DNA from: CAYJLF01 sp964371055
GTDB lineage: Bacteria; Eisenbacteria; RBG-16-71-46; CAIMUX01
Direction: 5' to 3'
Length of the DNA stretch: 55,575 bases
Assembly (NCBI GenBank): GCA_964371055.1
Contig: CAYJLF010000028.1
Location: forward strand, 1 to 55,575
Position 1 is the stretch's first letter. Each line of letters opens with the position of its first letter. A program made the position numbers and the translations under genes. The notes under the pieces were generated by a model, which searched no databases, had not been told where the DNA came from, and saw only the letters and a program-made list of their open reading frames with translations. Below are positions 45,986 to 54,507 of this stretch, one piece after another.

Positions 45986-47021
45986 GTCCGTCGCCGCGGT
46001 CCTCGGATGCCGCCAGAAGCCGGATCGCCGCGTCCGTGGCGGTGGCGCGCCCTTCCATCACCTCGCGCTCCAGGCCCGGCCAGAGCGCCTGCACCGCGGG
46101 GCGCGCGAAGAAGGCCTCCCGGATCCGCTCCAGCACGATCTGGTGCATCCAGGCGCGCTCCTGCTCGCGCCGTCTTCGCTGGAAGTGACCCGAGGCCTCC
46201 CCCTGGCGGTGGTGCTCCGCGATCACCTCCCAGATGGCATCGATGCCCTCGCCGGTCAGCGACGACGCGGTGTAGGCGCGGGCCGGCGGACCGCTCTCGG
46301 AGGGGCGAAGGTAGTGCAGCGCCAGGTCGTACTGCGACCGCGCCAGCTCTGCCGCTTCGCGGTTCGCGCCGTCTGCCTTGTGGATCAGCACCGCGTCGGC
46401 CAGTTCGAGGATGCCCCGCTTGATTCCCTGCAGTTCGTCACCCGCTCCCGGGATCAGGAGCAGGAGGAAGACGTCGACCATCGAGTGCACGGCGGTTTCG
46501 CTCTGTCCGACGCCGACCGTCTCCACCATGATGATGTCGTGGCCGGCCGCTTCGAAGAGCAGAATCGTCTCCCGCGTCTTGCGCGCGACGCCGCCCAGAA
46601 TCCCTCCGGACGGGGAGGGCCGGATGAAGGCGTTCGGCTCGGCCGCAAGGCGCTCCATCCGCGTCTTGTCGCCGAGGATGCTCCCGCCGCTCAGGCTGCT
46701 GGAGGGATCGACCGCGGTCACGGCGATCCGGTGGCCGCGTTCCAGCAGGCGGCAACCGAGGGTATCGATGAAGCTGCTCTTCCCCGCGCCGGGAACTCCG
46801 GTGACTCCCACCCGCAGGGATCCCCCGGCGTGCGGCAGGAGTGCGGAAAGGACCTCGCGCGCCTGCGCGAAGTGGCCCGGGGCATTCGACTCGATCAGCG
46901 TGATGGCGCGGGAGAGCACCACCGGGTCGCGCGCCAGGACGCCGGCGACGTACTCCGCGGTCGCGAGGCGCGGCCTCGATCCCCGGGAGTCGGCCCGATG
47001 GGGGCGGGAAGGATGGTGCAC
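45951..47021 (-). CDS. meaB: MeaB/ArgK-family GTPase (paralogue 2)
   Basis: A 356-residue G3E GTPase: GVTGVPGAGKSSFIDTL, AVDPSSSLSGGSILGDKTRMERLA, RPSPSGGILGGVARKTRET and ETVGVGQSETAVHSMVD. This is the classical MeaB/YgfD/ArgK type that partners methylmalonyl-CoA mutase. The GTG at 47021 has GGGAGAG upstream on the minus strand; the frame is open further to 47411 without homology. Its tail overlaps the convergent acyl-CoA dehydrogenase by 35 bp. The mutase at the right edge is its probable client. Confidence 0.93.
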   Translation of the reverse strand: MHHPSRPHRADSRGSRPRLATAEYVAGVLARDPVVLSRAITLIESNAPGHFAQAREVLSALLPHAGGSLRVGVTGVPGAGKSSFIDTLGCRLLERGHRIAVTAVDPSSSLSGGSILGDKTRMERLAAEPNAFIRPSPSGGILGGVARKTRETILLFEAAGHDIIMVETVGVGQSETAVHSMVDVFLLLLIPGAGDELQGIKRGILELADAVLIHKADGANREAAELARSQYDLALHYLRPSESGPPARAYTASSLTGEGIDAIWEVIAEHHRQGEASGHFQRRRREQERAWMHQIVLERIREAFFARPAVQALWPGLEREVMEGRATATDAAIRLLAASEDRGDGPTSRAPAGDGR

Positions 47022-47164
47022 GCGGATTCTCTCCCGATCGGCCCGCCTGGATCGGTGGGCCGGTGGTGGCGCCTTGCCTCGAGGCCGATTCCGCCCGCGG
47101 GACTCGGCGCTGGGACTCTGATCGCGGCATCTTACCGGTCCTGACCGGAAGCGGGAACCGTTGC

Positions 47165-47193
47165 TTGCGGCCCGAGGGCGCGTCTGGTATTCG
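47165..47193 (+). promoter_or_regulatory. Weak candidate promoter before the flippase-like gene
   Basis: TTGCGG (47165-47170), 17 nt, TATTCG (47188-47193), about 49 nt before the GTG start. Each hexamer matches only 3 of 6 consensus bases; the spacing and position are what support it. Confidence 0.3.
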
Positions 47194-47241
47194 ATAGGGG
47201 CTCCGAAGGCGGAGTTCGAGGCGAGGGCCGGGGAGAGTCGA

Positions 47242-48288
47242 GTGCCGCAAGACACGGATCCGCAGAAACTTCCCACCCTGCCCCCGCCGCGGCTGATCGC
47301 CCGAGGCATCCAGGCCTTCATCCTCTTCTCGATCCTGGGCGTCGTGCTCGCCATCTGGTGGCGCTCACCGGCCGATCCGCGGGAGGTGGCGCAGACCCTG
47401 GACTGGGGCATCGCCGCGCTCCTTCTTCCGCTGGTCGGGGTCGATTTCCTCCTCGGCGGACTGCGTTACAGCCTCTTCTTCGACGGCCGGATCCTCTCCC
47501 GCGTCACGCTGTGGAACTGCCTGCGAGCCAACTGGGCCAACATCTTCCTCGGCGCGGTCACCCCGTGCCAGACCGGCGGGGGTCCGGCGCAGATCTACAT
47601 GTTGTGGCGCGGTGGGGCCACGATCCCCGAGGCGACGCTGATCGCAATGGTCAACTTCGCGGCTACCCTCGTCTTCTTCATCTGCTCCGCCGTCGTGGCG
47701 CTGGTGGCGCTTCCGCCCGACCTCTTCGGACCGGCCCTGACCCCGCTCTTGCGGCTCGGCTTTGCCGTCGTCACGGGAGCGACCCTTATCGTTCTCCTTC
47801 TTCTCCTCCGGCCGCGGGTGGGGGTGACCCTCCTGCGCGCCGTCCCGGGTCGGCGGCTGCGCGCCCGGGTGCAGTCGCTGCTGGAGGGGGGCCTCGTCGC
47901 CTACGAGGAGTCGTTCCGGCGCCTGCGGAGCGAACGGAAGGCGTTGCTTCTCCTGACCTGCCTCATCACGATCGTTCTCTTCTCCAACAAATACCTGATC
48001 GGCTACGTCATCGCGCAGGCTCTCCACCAGTCGTCGCCCCTCCTGACGTTTGTCGGGCTGCACAGCATCCACTACTTCCTCATCTATTTCGCCCCGACGC
48101 CCGGCGCTTCGGGCATCTCCGAGGTTTCGTCGGTCATGCTGATGGAGAAGATCATGTCCAAGGAGAGCCTCGTCCTCTACGCGGTGGTCTGGAGGGTCTT
48201 CACCACGGTTCTGGGGGCCTTGATCGGTGGCGTGATCCTCCTCCTCGAGTTCCAGCAGCAGGCGCGGCGTGAGCGGCATCCGGGCTGA
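47242..48288 (+). CDS. Lysylphosphatidylglycerol synthase TM region / flippase-like integral membrane protein
   Basis: A 348-residue membrane protein of the UPF0104/LPG-synthase-TM family, with about eight hydrophobic helices. Family hallmarks are RANWANIFLGAVTPCQTGGGPAQIYML and FAPTPGASGISEVSSVMLMEKI. It has only the flippase-like membrane domain and no aminoacyl-transfer domain, so lipid translocation rather than lysinylation is more likely. GTG start after GGGGAGAG. It overlaps the next phospholipase D-type gene by 20 bp, suggesting a joint role in phospholipids. Confidence 0.87.
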   Translation: MPQDTDPQKLPTLPPPRLIARGIQAFILFSILGVVLAIWWRSPADPREVAQTLDWGIAALLLPLVGVDFLLGGLRYSLFFDGRILSRVTLWNCLRANWANIFLGAVTPCQTGGGPAQIYMLWRGGATIPEATLIAMVNFAATLVFFICSAVVALVALPPDLFGPALTPLLRLGFAVVTGATLIVLLLLLRPRVGVTLLRAVPGRRLRARVQSLLEGGLVAYEESFRRLRSERKALLLLTCLITIVLFSNKYLIGYVIAQALHQSSPLLTFVGLHSIHYFLIYFAPTPGASGISEVSSVMLMEKIMSKESLVLYAVVWRVFTTVLGALIGGVILLLEFQQQARRERHPG

Positions 48289-49405
48289 CATCCTGGTCGA
48301 CGCCGGGGAATTCTGGCCCCGGCTCCGGGCCGATCTCGCCGGCGCCCGCCGGCGGGTCCTCGTCCAGGCTCTCACCTTCGAGGGGGATGGGGCCGGTCTC
48401 GGCCTGGCGGACGCCCTCGCGCGCTCGCGGGCGGAGGACCGGCGCGTCCTGGTCGACGAGTACACCGAGCACATGATCAGCGACCGGTTCATTCACACCC
48501 CCGCCAGCCGGCGCGACCCGGACCTGCAGCGGGAGCTGGCCGCGACGCGGAGGATGTTCGCGGAGTTGCGATCGGCCGGGGTCGGCGTCCGGCAGACCAA
48601 CCCGATCGGTCCGCTCCTCCTCCGGTTCGCCGCGCGCAATCACAAGAAGCTCGTCGTCGTCGACGAGATCGCCTACATCGGAGGGATCAACTTCAGCGAC
48701 CACAACTTCGCCTGGCACGACTTCATGCTGCGCCTCGAGGGACCGGGAGTCGCCGGGCGGCTGGCGCGGGACTTCGAGGAGACCTGGCGGGGCCGCAACG
48801 GACGGTGGTCGGAGACGTTCGACGGAATGACTTTGATGAGCCTCGATGGGCCGTCGAACGCCCGGGACTTCCGCGTGGTGTTGGACGCGATCGCGCGGGC
48901 CGAGCGCACGATTCTCATCGAGAGCCCGTACCTCACGCTGCCGTTCTTTGCCCCCCTGCGCCGGGCCGTGCGCCGGGGCGTTCAGGTCTCTCTCATCGCT
49001 CCCGCGACGAACAACAAGCCGGTGCTGAACGCCTATGTGCGGTGGGAGGCGCGCCGGGCGGGCATTCGGCTCCACCTCTACCCCGATCGCATGATCCATC
49101 TGAAGGCGATGCTGCTCGATGACCGGGAACTCTGGATCGGCTCGGCCAACTTCGACTTCGTGAGCTACCGCTGCGAGCAGGAGATCCTCTGCCGCGTGCT
49201 GGAGTCACACCTCGTCGCGGCCTTCCGGGACCGGGTGCTGGAGCCGGATCGGGCGCGTTCGCCGATCCACGAAGGGAAAACGTCGTCGGTGGCGGGGGTC
49301 GTGGGGATGGCGCAGCTTCGGCTGGCGGATCTCCTGATCGCCGGCGTGGAGCGGCTGACGCCCCGGGGCTCGGCGGGGCCCTCCGATCCTCCAGCACCCT
49401 GCTAA
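48269..49405 (+). CDS. Phospholipase D-family protein, cardiolipin synthase-like
   Basis: A 378-residue protein with two HKD motifs: NHKKLVVVDEIAYIGGINFSD and MIHLKAMLLDDRELWIGSANFD, each followed by the G-G/S-x-N-F/D block. That is the paired active site of cardiolipin synthases and phosphatidyltransferases. It lacks the two N-terminal membrane helices of ClsA, so it resembles the soluble ClsB type. GTG start inside the preceding gene. The last codons and TAA stop are in a repeat half-copy (CCAGCACCCTGCTAA). Confidence 0.88.
   Translation: MSGIRADILVDAGEFWPRLRADLAGARRRVLVQALTFEGDGAGLGLADALARSRAEDRRVLVDEYTEHMISDRFIHTPASRRDPDLQRELAATRRMFAELRSAGVGVRQTNPIGPLLLRFAARNHKKLVVVDEIAYIGGINFSDHNFAWHDFMLRLEGPGVAGRLARDFEETWRGRNGRWSETFDGMTLMSLDGPSNARDFRVVLDAIARAERTILIESPYLTLPFFAPLRRAVRRGVQVSLIAPATNNKPVLNAYVRWEARRAGIRLHLYPDRMIHLKAMLLDDRELWIGSANFDFVSYRCEQEILCRVLESHLVAAFRDRVLEPDRARSPIHEGKTSSVAGVVGMAQLRLADLLIAGVERLTPRGSAGPSDPPAPC
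49391..49405. repeat. Half copy of the palindromic repeat, supplying stop codons of two convergent genes
   Basis: CCAGCACCCTGCTAA matches the right arm of the element at 16661-16678 (TCAGTACCCTGCTAA). The plus-strand gene stops with TAA (49403-49405) and the minus-strand gene with TAG (49404-49402), so the two stop codons overlap within CTAA. Confidence 0.55.
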
Positions 49406-50442
49406 AGATCCGGGAACCACTCCTCCAGGATCCGCGGCTGGGGACCGACGGCATCCCAGGGCGACATGGTGCCGTCGGCCCGCACCGTGAGCCATTCCGG
49501 GGGGGAGAGCGCGGCCTGGTCGAACCACTCACTGCGGACGATCGGCATCGGGTAGTCCATGTCGCGCAGATCATGGAGGCGCAGGTCCGGGATCGGTCCG
49601 GGGAGACGCAGCGCCAGCCGCGGCAGGTAGACCGAGGCGCCGAGGCGTGGATGGAGAGGGGCGCTCCGCCCATGCGTCACGTTCCGCCAGGTCATGATGG
49701 CTCCGATGGGATGGAGTCCCGCCCGACGTACGTACATGCCCTCGAGTTCGTCGAGGATGCGGAGGGTGAGCGTGTCGCCCCGGTCGATGATCGTCTCCTC
49801 GCGCGCACGTCCGAGCACCCGCGCATCGAAGACCAGGCTGACCGACTTGTTCAGGGCCGTCGGCATGGTCACCGTGAGGGCGGGCGACGGCCGCCGGTCC
49901 GACGCCTGGACCGGCTCGACCGAGACCGGGAAGGGCTCCCCTCCCAGAAGCAACTCGCCGAAGAAAGCCGCGGGGTAGAGATAATCGAGCCGGAACCGCC
50001 CGGCGCCGATGAGCCCGCTCTCCAGGAAGTAGACCGGATAGATGCCGTAGTTGGCGTACTGACGCCCGAAGGGGCGCTCCAGCGCCGTTCCGTCGATCGT
50101 GATCCCGTGCCCGGCGCACCGCGTCATCTCGGTGATGCATTCCATTCCAGTCCGTACCCGAAGGTGGTAGTGGACGCGTGCTCCGTGCCTCGCGGCGGGC
50201 GTTCCGGGCGCGCCGAACCAGCCGGCGCGGTAGAGGCTGTCGGTCTCGCTCCAGGTCCTGTCATTGCCGTCGGCGATGCTCCGACCGATGGAGTCGACCT
50301 CGGCGGCGGAGAAGACTCGGGCGGTCGCCGCGCCCACCCCCGGATCTGGAGTCGGCAGGGCCAGGAGCGCGAGCGCGGACCACGTGAGCAGGAGTCCTGG
50401 CCGTCTCGAGGCGGTCGCGCGTCCTCGCCGCCTGCTAAGCAT
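49402..50442 (-). CDS. Secreted protein of unknown function in ychF operon
   Basis: A 346-residue protein, not recognised. The N-terminus is basic then hydrophobic (GLLLTWSALALLALP), a signal peptide or anchor. The rest appears beta-rich, with YANYGIYPVYFLESGLIGAG, YLYPAAFFGELLLGGEPFPV and HPRLGASVYLPRLALRLP; a CITEMTRCAGHG segment could form a disulfide. The ATG overlaps the end of ychF by 8 bp, so it is translated from the same message. The 3' end meets the phospholipase gene in a repeat. Confidence 0.75.
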   Translation of the reverse strand: MLSRRRGRATASRRPGLLLTWSALALLALPTPDPGVGAATARVFSAAEVDSIGRSIADGNDRTWSETDSLYRAGWFGAPGTPAARHGARVHYHLRVRTGMECITEMTRCAGHGITIDGTALERPFGRQYANYGIYPVYFLESGLIGAGRFRLDYLYPAAFFGELLLGGEPFPVSVEPVQASDRRPSPALTVTMPTALNKSVSLVFDARVLGRAREETIIDRGDTLTLRILDELEGMYVRRAGLHPIGAIMTWRNVTHGRSAPLHPRLGASVYLPRLALRLPGPIPDLRLHDLRDMDYPMPIVRSEWFDQAALSPPEWLTVRADGTMSPWDAVGPQPRILEEWFPDL

Positions 50443-51631
50443 GGAAGAGGATCTGGATCACGTCGCCGTCCCGCACCGCGTACTCCTTCCCCTCGACGCG
50501 GATCAGCCCGTGCTTGTGCAGTTCGGCCCGGCTGCCGTGCGCCCGGAGATCGTCCGGGGAGAAGACCTCGGCGCGGATGAACCCGCGCTCCATGTCGGTG
50601 TGGATGCGGCCGGCCGCGCGCGGGACGGATGTGCCGGCGGGGACGAGCCAGGCGCGCAGCTTGTCGTTCGCGATCGTGTAGAACGTGATCAGACCGAGGA
50701 GGCGCCGGCCGTGCTCGATGAGGTTACGCAGGGGGTCGTCGGGCAGCCCCAGTTCCGCCCGCATGGCGATCCCTTCCTCCACCGGGAGGCGGCTCAGCTC
50801 TTCCTCCAGGCGGATCGAGAGGGCGATCACATCGGCGCCGCTGGAGGCGCGCAGCGTCTCCACCAACGCGGGATCGTTCTCTCCCGGCGCCGCCTCGTCG
50901 ACGTTGACCACGATCAGGCTCGGCTTGAGCGTGAGGAGGCAAAGCTCGCGCGCGAGCGCGATGGCGGGCGGGTCGGGCGGGGCCGGCGGGCCGCCGGAGC
51001 TGTGTCGCTCCGCCGCCGACGCCGCGGGGCTGGTGGGGGATCCCGCCGTCGCGCCGTCCCGGGGAGCTTGGACGGTGGATCTGGGTTGGAGGGAGGATAC
51101 CGGGAGGCCTCCCTTCAAGGTCTCCGCCAGGACCCTGAGGTGCGTGAGCGCGTCCTCTACCTCGCGGGGGTTTCCCTTCGCCTGCTTGCGCAGCTTCTCT
51201 TCATGCCGCTCCACGGTGTCTAGATCGGCCAGCATCAGTTCGGCCAGGACGATTTCGAGATCGCGGCGCGGGTCGATGGTGCCGTCGACATGGACGATCG
51301 CCTCGTCCTGGAAGTCGCGGACCACGTGGACCAGAGCATCGGCCTCGCGGATGTGGCCGAGGAAGCGGTTGCCGAGCCCTTGTCCTTTCGAGGCCCCCCG
51401 GACGAGCCCGGCGATGTCGACGAACTGGATGGTCGCGGGAACGACCTCCTCCGGGTGGAGGGCCGCCGCCAACTGCCGCAGGCGCGGATCGTCCATCGTC
51501 GTGACGCCGATGTTCTTCTCGATGGTGCAGAACGGGTAGTTCGAGGCTTCGGCGCGGGCATGCGTGAGGGCGTTCAGCAAGGTCGACTTGCCGACATTCG
51601 GCATCCCGATGATCCCGAGCTGCAACGACAC
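50435..51631 (-). CDS. ychF: Redox-regulated ATPase YchF (Obg family, OLA1-like)
   Basis: A 398-residue YchF: GMPNVGKSTLLNAL, FVDIAGLVRGASKGQGLGNRFLG, NVDE in place of NKxD (the change tied to ATP preference), and C-terminal TGS domain ending EYAVRDGDVIQILFHA. A low-complexity insertion (about residues 180-220, Pro/Ala/Ser-rich) interrupts the region before LCLLTLKPSLIVVNVDE and is absent from typical 363-residue YchF. GTG start after GAGGAGGAG. It lies 43 nt after the GlmL-type gene on the same strand. Confidence 0.95.
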   Translation of the reverse strand: MSLQLGIIGMPNVGKSTLLNALTHARAEASNYPFCTIEKNIGVTTMDDPRLRQLAAALHPEEVVPATIQFVDIAGLVRGASKGQGLGNRFLGHIREADALVHVVRDFQDEAIVHVDGTIDPRRDLEIVLAELMLADLDTVERHEEKLRKQAKGNPREVEDALTHLRVLAETLKGGLPVSSLQPRSTVQAPRDGATAGSPTSPAASAAERHSSGGPPAPPDPPAIALARELCLLTLKPSLIVVNVDEAAPGENDPALVETLRASSGADVIALSIRLEEELSRLPVEEGIAMRAELGLPDDPLRNLIEHGRRLLGLITFYTIANDKLRAWLVPAGTSVPRAAGRIHTDMERGFIRAEVFSPDDLRAHGSRAELHKHGLIRVEGKEYAVRDGDVIQILFHA

Positions 51632-51674
51632 GGCTCCTCCTCGGTGGTGGTCCGGCCCGTGGCTCTCTGGGCGA

Positions 51675-52284
51675 TCACGCGAGTCGCCCCGAGGATAGCA
51701 CGCGGGCGCGCGGCGGGTCGCCCGGCGTGCTCGCAGGATCGAGCACGAAGAGCCGGGGCCGCCTCACGCCGACGCGGAGCTCGGTCGTACCGTCCAGGTA
51801 GACTTTCCGGCCCCGCGCGGCCTCCAGGATCGCCGCGGTACCGTCGTCCAGCGGGTGGACGCCGAAACCCTCGATCAGCACGACCGTGAAAGGCCAGACC
51901 GCGTCGAGAAGCGGGGCCAGGTCGGCGCCGGCGGCGACCACGCCGCGCACGCGCGCCGCTTGCAGCCGCTCCAACTCCCCAGCACTGAGGTGATCGCGGT
52001 AGACGACGGCCCCGCCCGCGCGATCGCTCGCGGATTCCGCGACCTCGTCATCGAACTCGAGCACCCCGGCCGTCTCGCCACCGCAGCCCCAGGCGCCCTG
52101 AATCTCCACTCCGGAATTCGAGATCACGGCGCCGCGGTCGGTCACCTCCTCCACCATCCCGGGAATCCAGGCTCGCACCTCCAGTTCCTCCCGCAACGGC
52201 TCGATCCGGATCGTGCCGTCCTCGATCTGGATCGCCGCCACGCGTCCGCGGATCGGGGCGCGCGCGGCGGGCGCGCGCGGCGGG
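51675..52284 (-). CDS. GlmL/MutL-type protein, C-terminal fragment (after scaffold gap)
   Basis: This open frame continues the protein whose N-terminal part starts at 54472; the two parts are in different frames across a 10-N gap of unknown true length. It reads RGRVAAIQIEDGTIRIEPLR, then WIPGMVEEVTDRGAVIS, and a domain with VLEFDDEVAESASD, ARVRGVVAAGADLAPLLDA and the closing VGVRRPRLFVLDPAST. This region follows the ASKHA core in long GlmL-like proteins and looks like a beta-barrel plus a small alpha/beta domain. The upstream limit 52284 is where homopolymer sequence begins. Confidence 0.7.
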
Positions 52285-52430
52285 GGGGGGGGCCCCCCCC
52301 GGGCCCCCCCCGCCCCCCCCCCCAGCCCCCCCCGGCCACCGCGGGAGGGGGGCNNNNNNNNNNGGGCCCCCCCCCCGGGCGGGGGGGGGGGGGGGGGGGG
52401 GGGGGGGGCGCGCCCCACGGGGGGGGAGGT
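52285..52430. other. Scaffold gap (10 N) with low-quality homopolymer flanks
   Basis: Ns occupy 52354-52363. Both flanks are almost pure G or C runs (for example, a run of about 27 G near 52382-52408) with no codon structure, unlike the genes around. This is an assembly join inside one gene, not biology. Any ORF across it is artificial. Confidence 0.9.
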
Positions 52431-54472
52431 CCAGCCAGGACCTGCCCCGCCTCCACCTCCTGCCCGACCTGGCAACGGAGGAAGGGGGCCAGCTTCCGCG
52501 GATCGATCCGCATCTCGTCCGCGGCGGGCACCGTCACGACCTGGCGCGCCTGGTCGGCGTTCTCCCGCACGAGGAGAGTGCCGTCCGGCAGAAGCTTTTC
52601 GATGAGACCGGAGACGGTCGAGTGGTACTCCTTCGCGCGCAGGCGTCCCTTCCGGCGCGCGACCAGCTCATCGACGCGCACCGTTTCGCCGGGTGACTTG
52701 AGGAGGCAATGCGCCGCCTCTTCCGGCGGCACCTCGAGCACGCTCGCCACCGGGAGGAAGAACGGACGGAGGAAGACGCGGGTGCTGCGCGCGATCACGG
52801 TGTCGCCGTCCACTTCCCGGCCGGGGCGGACGAAGACCTCGCCGGGGATCGAGAGCTCGCGCGCCAGGCGGATCTCCCCTCGCCGGATCGCCTCGTCGCG
52901 ACGGGCCGGGACCGGATGAAGCGGGCCCGGATGAACGGGATCCGGGACCCGGTCATCCCCGGCGGCGGAACCGAGGCGAACCAGCCCGAGCTCGTGAAAG
53001 AGCCGCACGGCCAGCGTCGGATGGGCCGCCGAGAGGACGCCGAGGTGGGGGAAGACGAAGGCGCGATCGACCGCCAGGGCGGTGCGGCGAGGGAGGTGCA
53101 GCGCATCGGTCAGGATCCGCGCGGCCGTTTCCCGCGGCACATGGGAGAGCGCTCCCCCGCTGCCGATCACCAGGTCGTAGCCGGGGGGGGAGACCTCGGC
53201 GCGCCCGTCTTCCCGCCTTCCCGCCCCGCTCGCATCTTCTCGCCTCAGCGGTGAACGGAAACGGAACTCCTCCTCGCCGCGGTCGTCCGACTTCCCGGAG
53301 AGTACGTGCAGGTGCGCGCGCACCGCCTCCCGGACGGCGAGGGTCGCGATGGCCCGTTCGATCTCGGCGTCGGCCGCGTCGCGCGGGAGCCGGGTCGGAT
53401 GGAGGTGTTTGTCACCGATCCGATTCAGGATGTCGTCCGCGTCGAGCGCCGGATCGAGCAGCGACCGGAGTGCCGGGAAGCCGGCGGTGCGGAGGACTTG
53501 GAGTATGCTGTAGCTCATCCCGAGATTGGCGCTGACCGTGCGCTGCACCTCGCCGTGACGAGCGGTGAAGACATCGGTGGTCGCCCCGCCCACATCGACC
53601 GCGAGAATCCGCTCTCCGGACGCGCGCGAGACGAGCGCGAGGATCCGCCCGAAGGCGGAAGGCGTGGGGAGCAGCGGACCGTCCACCCACTCCTGCAGCC
53701 GGGGATACCCCGGCGCCTGCGACATGACATGTTCCATAAAGAGCTCATGGATCGCGTCCCGCGCGGGGCCGAGTCTCTCCCGCGTGGCGGCCGGACGCAG
53801 ATTGTCGACGGCGCGGAGGAGGAACCGCTCTCCCAACGTCTCGCGCACATAGGGAAAGGCGTGGCGATTGCCGGCGAAGATGACCGGCAGCTTCGCCTTC
53901 GGATTGCGCTTCGGATGGAGGTTGGCCTGTTGCAGCAGCTCAGCGAGGAAGACCGGTCCCGAGATCGCTTCGCCATCGAACCCGCCGGCCAGCAGCACCA
54001 GGTCGGGACGGAGTCGTTCCAGCTCGCGGATCTTCTGGTAGGGCGTCCTTCCGTCGTCGATGGCCAGGATGTCCAGCACGATCGCCCCCGCGCCGAGGGC
54101 GACGCGCTCGGCGCTGCGGGAGGTGATGGCGCGGACCAGGCCGGTCACGGCGACGGCGAGTCCCCCGCCCGCGCTCGAGGTGGAGAAGTACGGAACCGCC
54201 GGGCGATCGTCGCGCAGCAGGACGAGGCGTTCGGCCTCCGGTGGTCGTTCGCGCTGGCTCTCGGCCTCGATCGCTGCCAGCGCCCGACGCACGCCGATGG
54301 TGACATCCTCATCCGGCCTCTCGACCGTGGTCGCGGCTTCGCGGCGACGCATCGTCCAGGCCTCGCGATCAGCCCCCAGACTGCGCTCGAAGAGGACCGC
54401 CTTGGTGGTCGTGCTGCCGACATCGGTCACGCAGATCAGAGCCGGATCGCTGGTGGCGATCGGATCGCTCAT
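52431..54472 (-). CDS. GlmL/MutL-type ASKHA ATPase, N-terminal part (gene broken by scaffold gap)
   Basis: About 680 residues up to the gap. The ASKHA nucleotide-binding motifs of the glutamate mutase L family are clear: CVTDVGSTTTKAVLF (phosphate 1), ILAVDVGGATTDVFT (phosphate 2) and VIGSGGALSHV (adenosine). Also visible are VLLAGGFDGEAISG and VIFAGNRHAFPYV. In glutamate mutase operons GlmL is thought to act as a mutase chaperone or reactivase. Here it lies 35 nt after methylmalonyl-CoA mutase, with no GlmS or GlmE visible. ATG 54472 (MSDPIATSDPALICV) has GGAG upstream; a GTG at 54511 overlaps the mutase stop. Confidence 0.85.
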
Positions 54473-54507
54473 CGGGTCTCCGGTGCCCGGACGATCTGCT
54501 CCGGGCA

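Noticed and set aside
52285..52430. G/C runs as possible G-quadruplex or repeat structure
   Set aside because: They flank an N gap and interrupt a coding sequence with no codon pattern, typical of low-quality read ends.
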